This document shows, piece by piece, positions 63,301 to 64,000 of a stretch of DNA of 64,000 nt; position 1 is the first letter of the stretch, and each line of letters begins with the position of its first letter. The DNA comes from Apostichopus japonicus (lineage: Eukaryota > Echinodermata > Holothuroidea > Aspidochirotida > Stichopodidae): contig NC_092581.1 of NCBI RefSeq assembly GCF_037975245.1, positions 7,035,501 through 7,099,500 of the forward strand, read 5' to 3'. A model generated the notes under the pieces. That model was not told the origin of the DNA, searched no databases, and saw only the letters and a list, made by a program, of their open reading frames with translations. A program made the translations under genes and the position numbers.

Positions 63301-64000
63301 TCGGTACTGAACATTCGATTGATCGGTACCGCACATTCGATTGATCGGCACCGCACATTCGATTGATCGGTACGGAACATTCGATTGATCGGTACGGAAC
63401 ATTCGATTGATCGGTACCGAACATTCGATTGATCGGTACGGAACATTCGATTGATCGGTACCGTACATTCGATTGATCGGTACTGCACATTCGATTGATC
63501 GGTAGAGAACATTCGATTAATCGGTAACGAACATTCGATTGATCGGGACCGTACACTCGATTGATCGGTACAGAACATTTCATTGATCGGTACCGAACAT
63601 TTGATTGATCGCTACGGAACATTCGTTTGATCGGTACGGAACATTCGATTGATTCAGTACTGATCATTCGATTGATAGGTGCGGCACATTCGATTGGTCG
63701 GTACCGCACATTCGATTGATCGGTACGGAACATTCGATTGATCGTTTAGGGAACATTCGATTGATCGGTAACGCACATTGGATTGATCGGTACGGAACAT
63801 TCGATTGATCAGTACGGCACATTCGAATGATCGGTTCTGTACATTCGTTTGATCGGTACCGCACATTCTATTATTCAGTACGGCACATTCGATTGATCGG
63901 CACTGAACATTCGTTTGATCGGAACCCCACATTTTATTGATCGGTACGGAACATTCGATTGATCGGTACCGCACATTCGATTGATCGGCACCGCACATTC
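54303..64000 (-). repeat. 22-bp satellite, array 2 (at least 9.7 kb)
   Basis: About 440 head-to-tail copies of the same 22-bp unit as array 1 lie in the opposite orientation (CATTCGATTGATCGGTACCGCA on the plus strand). They run to the end of the window. Recurrent variants include GATCGGGAGGGAA, TTAATCGGTAACGAA, TTATTCAGTACGG and a shortened TTAATCGGAAAGAA unit. Because 22 leaves remainder 1 on division by 3 and the unit has no minus-strand stop, a 66-bp (22-codon) protein-like repeat appears in all three minus frames. These open frames are by-products of the repeat. Blocks are duplicated at larger scale, for example 1232 bp between 60124 and 61356. Confidence 0.98.
60124..62550. repeat. 1232-bp higher-order duplication within array 2
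   Basis: The order of variant monomers from 60124 repeats from 61356 almost base for base. The offset of 1232 equals 56 x 22, so the array grew by copying a 56-unit block. The phase matches until about 62480, where one copy has an extra monomer. Confidence 0.9.

Noticed and set aside
54172-64000. Dozens of overlapping open frames up to 313 residues with an MFRTDQSNVRYRSIEC-type repeat
   Set aside because: They arise in all minus frames because a 22-bp unit without stop codons repeats every 66 bp. There is no codon bias, start context or independent support. Array 1 shows the same on the plus strand.
54303-64000. Telomeric repeat
   Set aside because: The unit does not resemble TTAGGG or other known telomere repeats, and it also occurs internally in the opposite orientation.

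Overview
The window looks like repeat-rich intergenic and intronic DNA from an animal genome, probably a marine invertebrate. The support is a CR1/L2-type LINE, a decayed MULE/SWIM transposase, several hAT-type MITEs with 8-bp target duplications, candidate spliced exons, many tandem repeats, and no prokaryotic gene organisation. I cannot name the species. An echinoderm or similar marine deuterostome is only a guess. Two runs of 100 N (24103-24202, 54203-54302) are scaffold gaps, and both abut the same 22-bp satellite.

Layout. 1-2720: a broken MULE-type transposase gene with a SWIM zinc finger, split by a hAT-type MITE that itself holds a second MITE. 3864-6885: a decayed CR1/L2-type LINE with endonuclease and reverse transcriptase. 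7.1-11.6 kb: a retroelement scrap, minisatellites, duplicated non-coding modules and a second copy of the inner MITE, for which a paralogous empty site lies 0.75 kb away. 12.8 kb: one probable minus-strand exon. 13.3-16.4 kb: a 209-bp satellite. 17.4-18.1 kb: a 147-bp repeat. 18.6 kb and 27.5 kb: two copies of another hAT-type element. 20.0-23.1 kb: a composite repeat dense in AGGTCA half-sites. 24.2-25.6 kb: the first 22-bp array. 25.6-31.5 kb: inverted repeat clusters, a transposon-related ORF fragment and an 11-copy 227-bp satellite.

31561-40799 is the most striking object. It is a precisely bounded 9.2-kb foldback-type element with a 9-bp target duplication. Its long inverted arms are built from about 10 and about 21 tandem copies of a ~180-bp unit, and its core carries a nested hAT-type insertion. 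Two more elements follow with inverted, internally repetitive arms: 41639-43911 (probable TA duplication) and 48449-50544 (6-bp duplication, arms of about 0.85 kb, perfect palindromes up to 70 bp). The third lies inside a possible gene: a SET-domain-like exon fragment near 47.35 kb is followed by two duplicated acidic exons and a further exon at 52.9 kb. From 54303 to the end of the window runs at least 9.7 kb of the 22-bp satellite, in the opposite orientation to the first array and with higher-order duplications.

No complete, intact protein-coding gene was found. The long open frames in the 22-bp arrays follow from a stop-free repeat unit and are not treated as genes.
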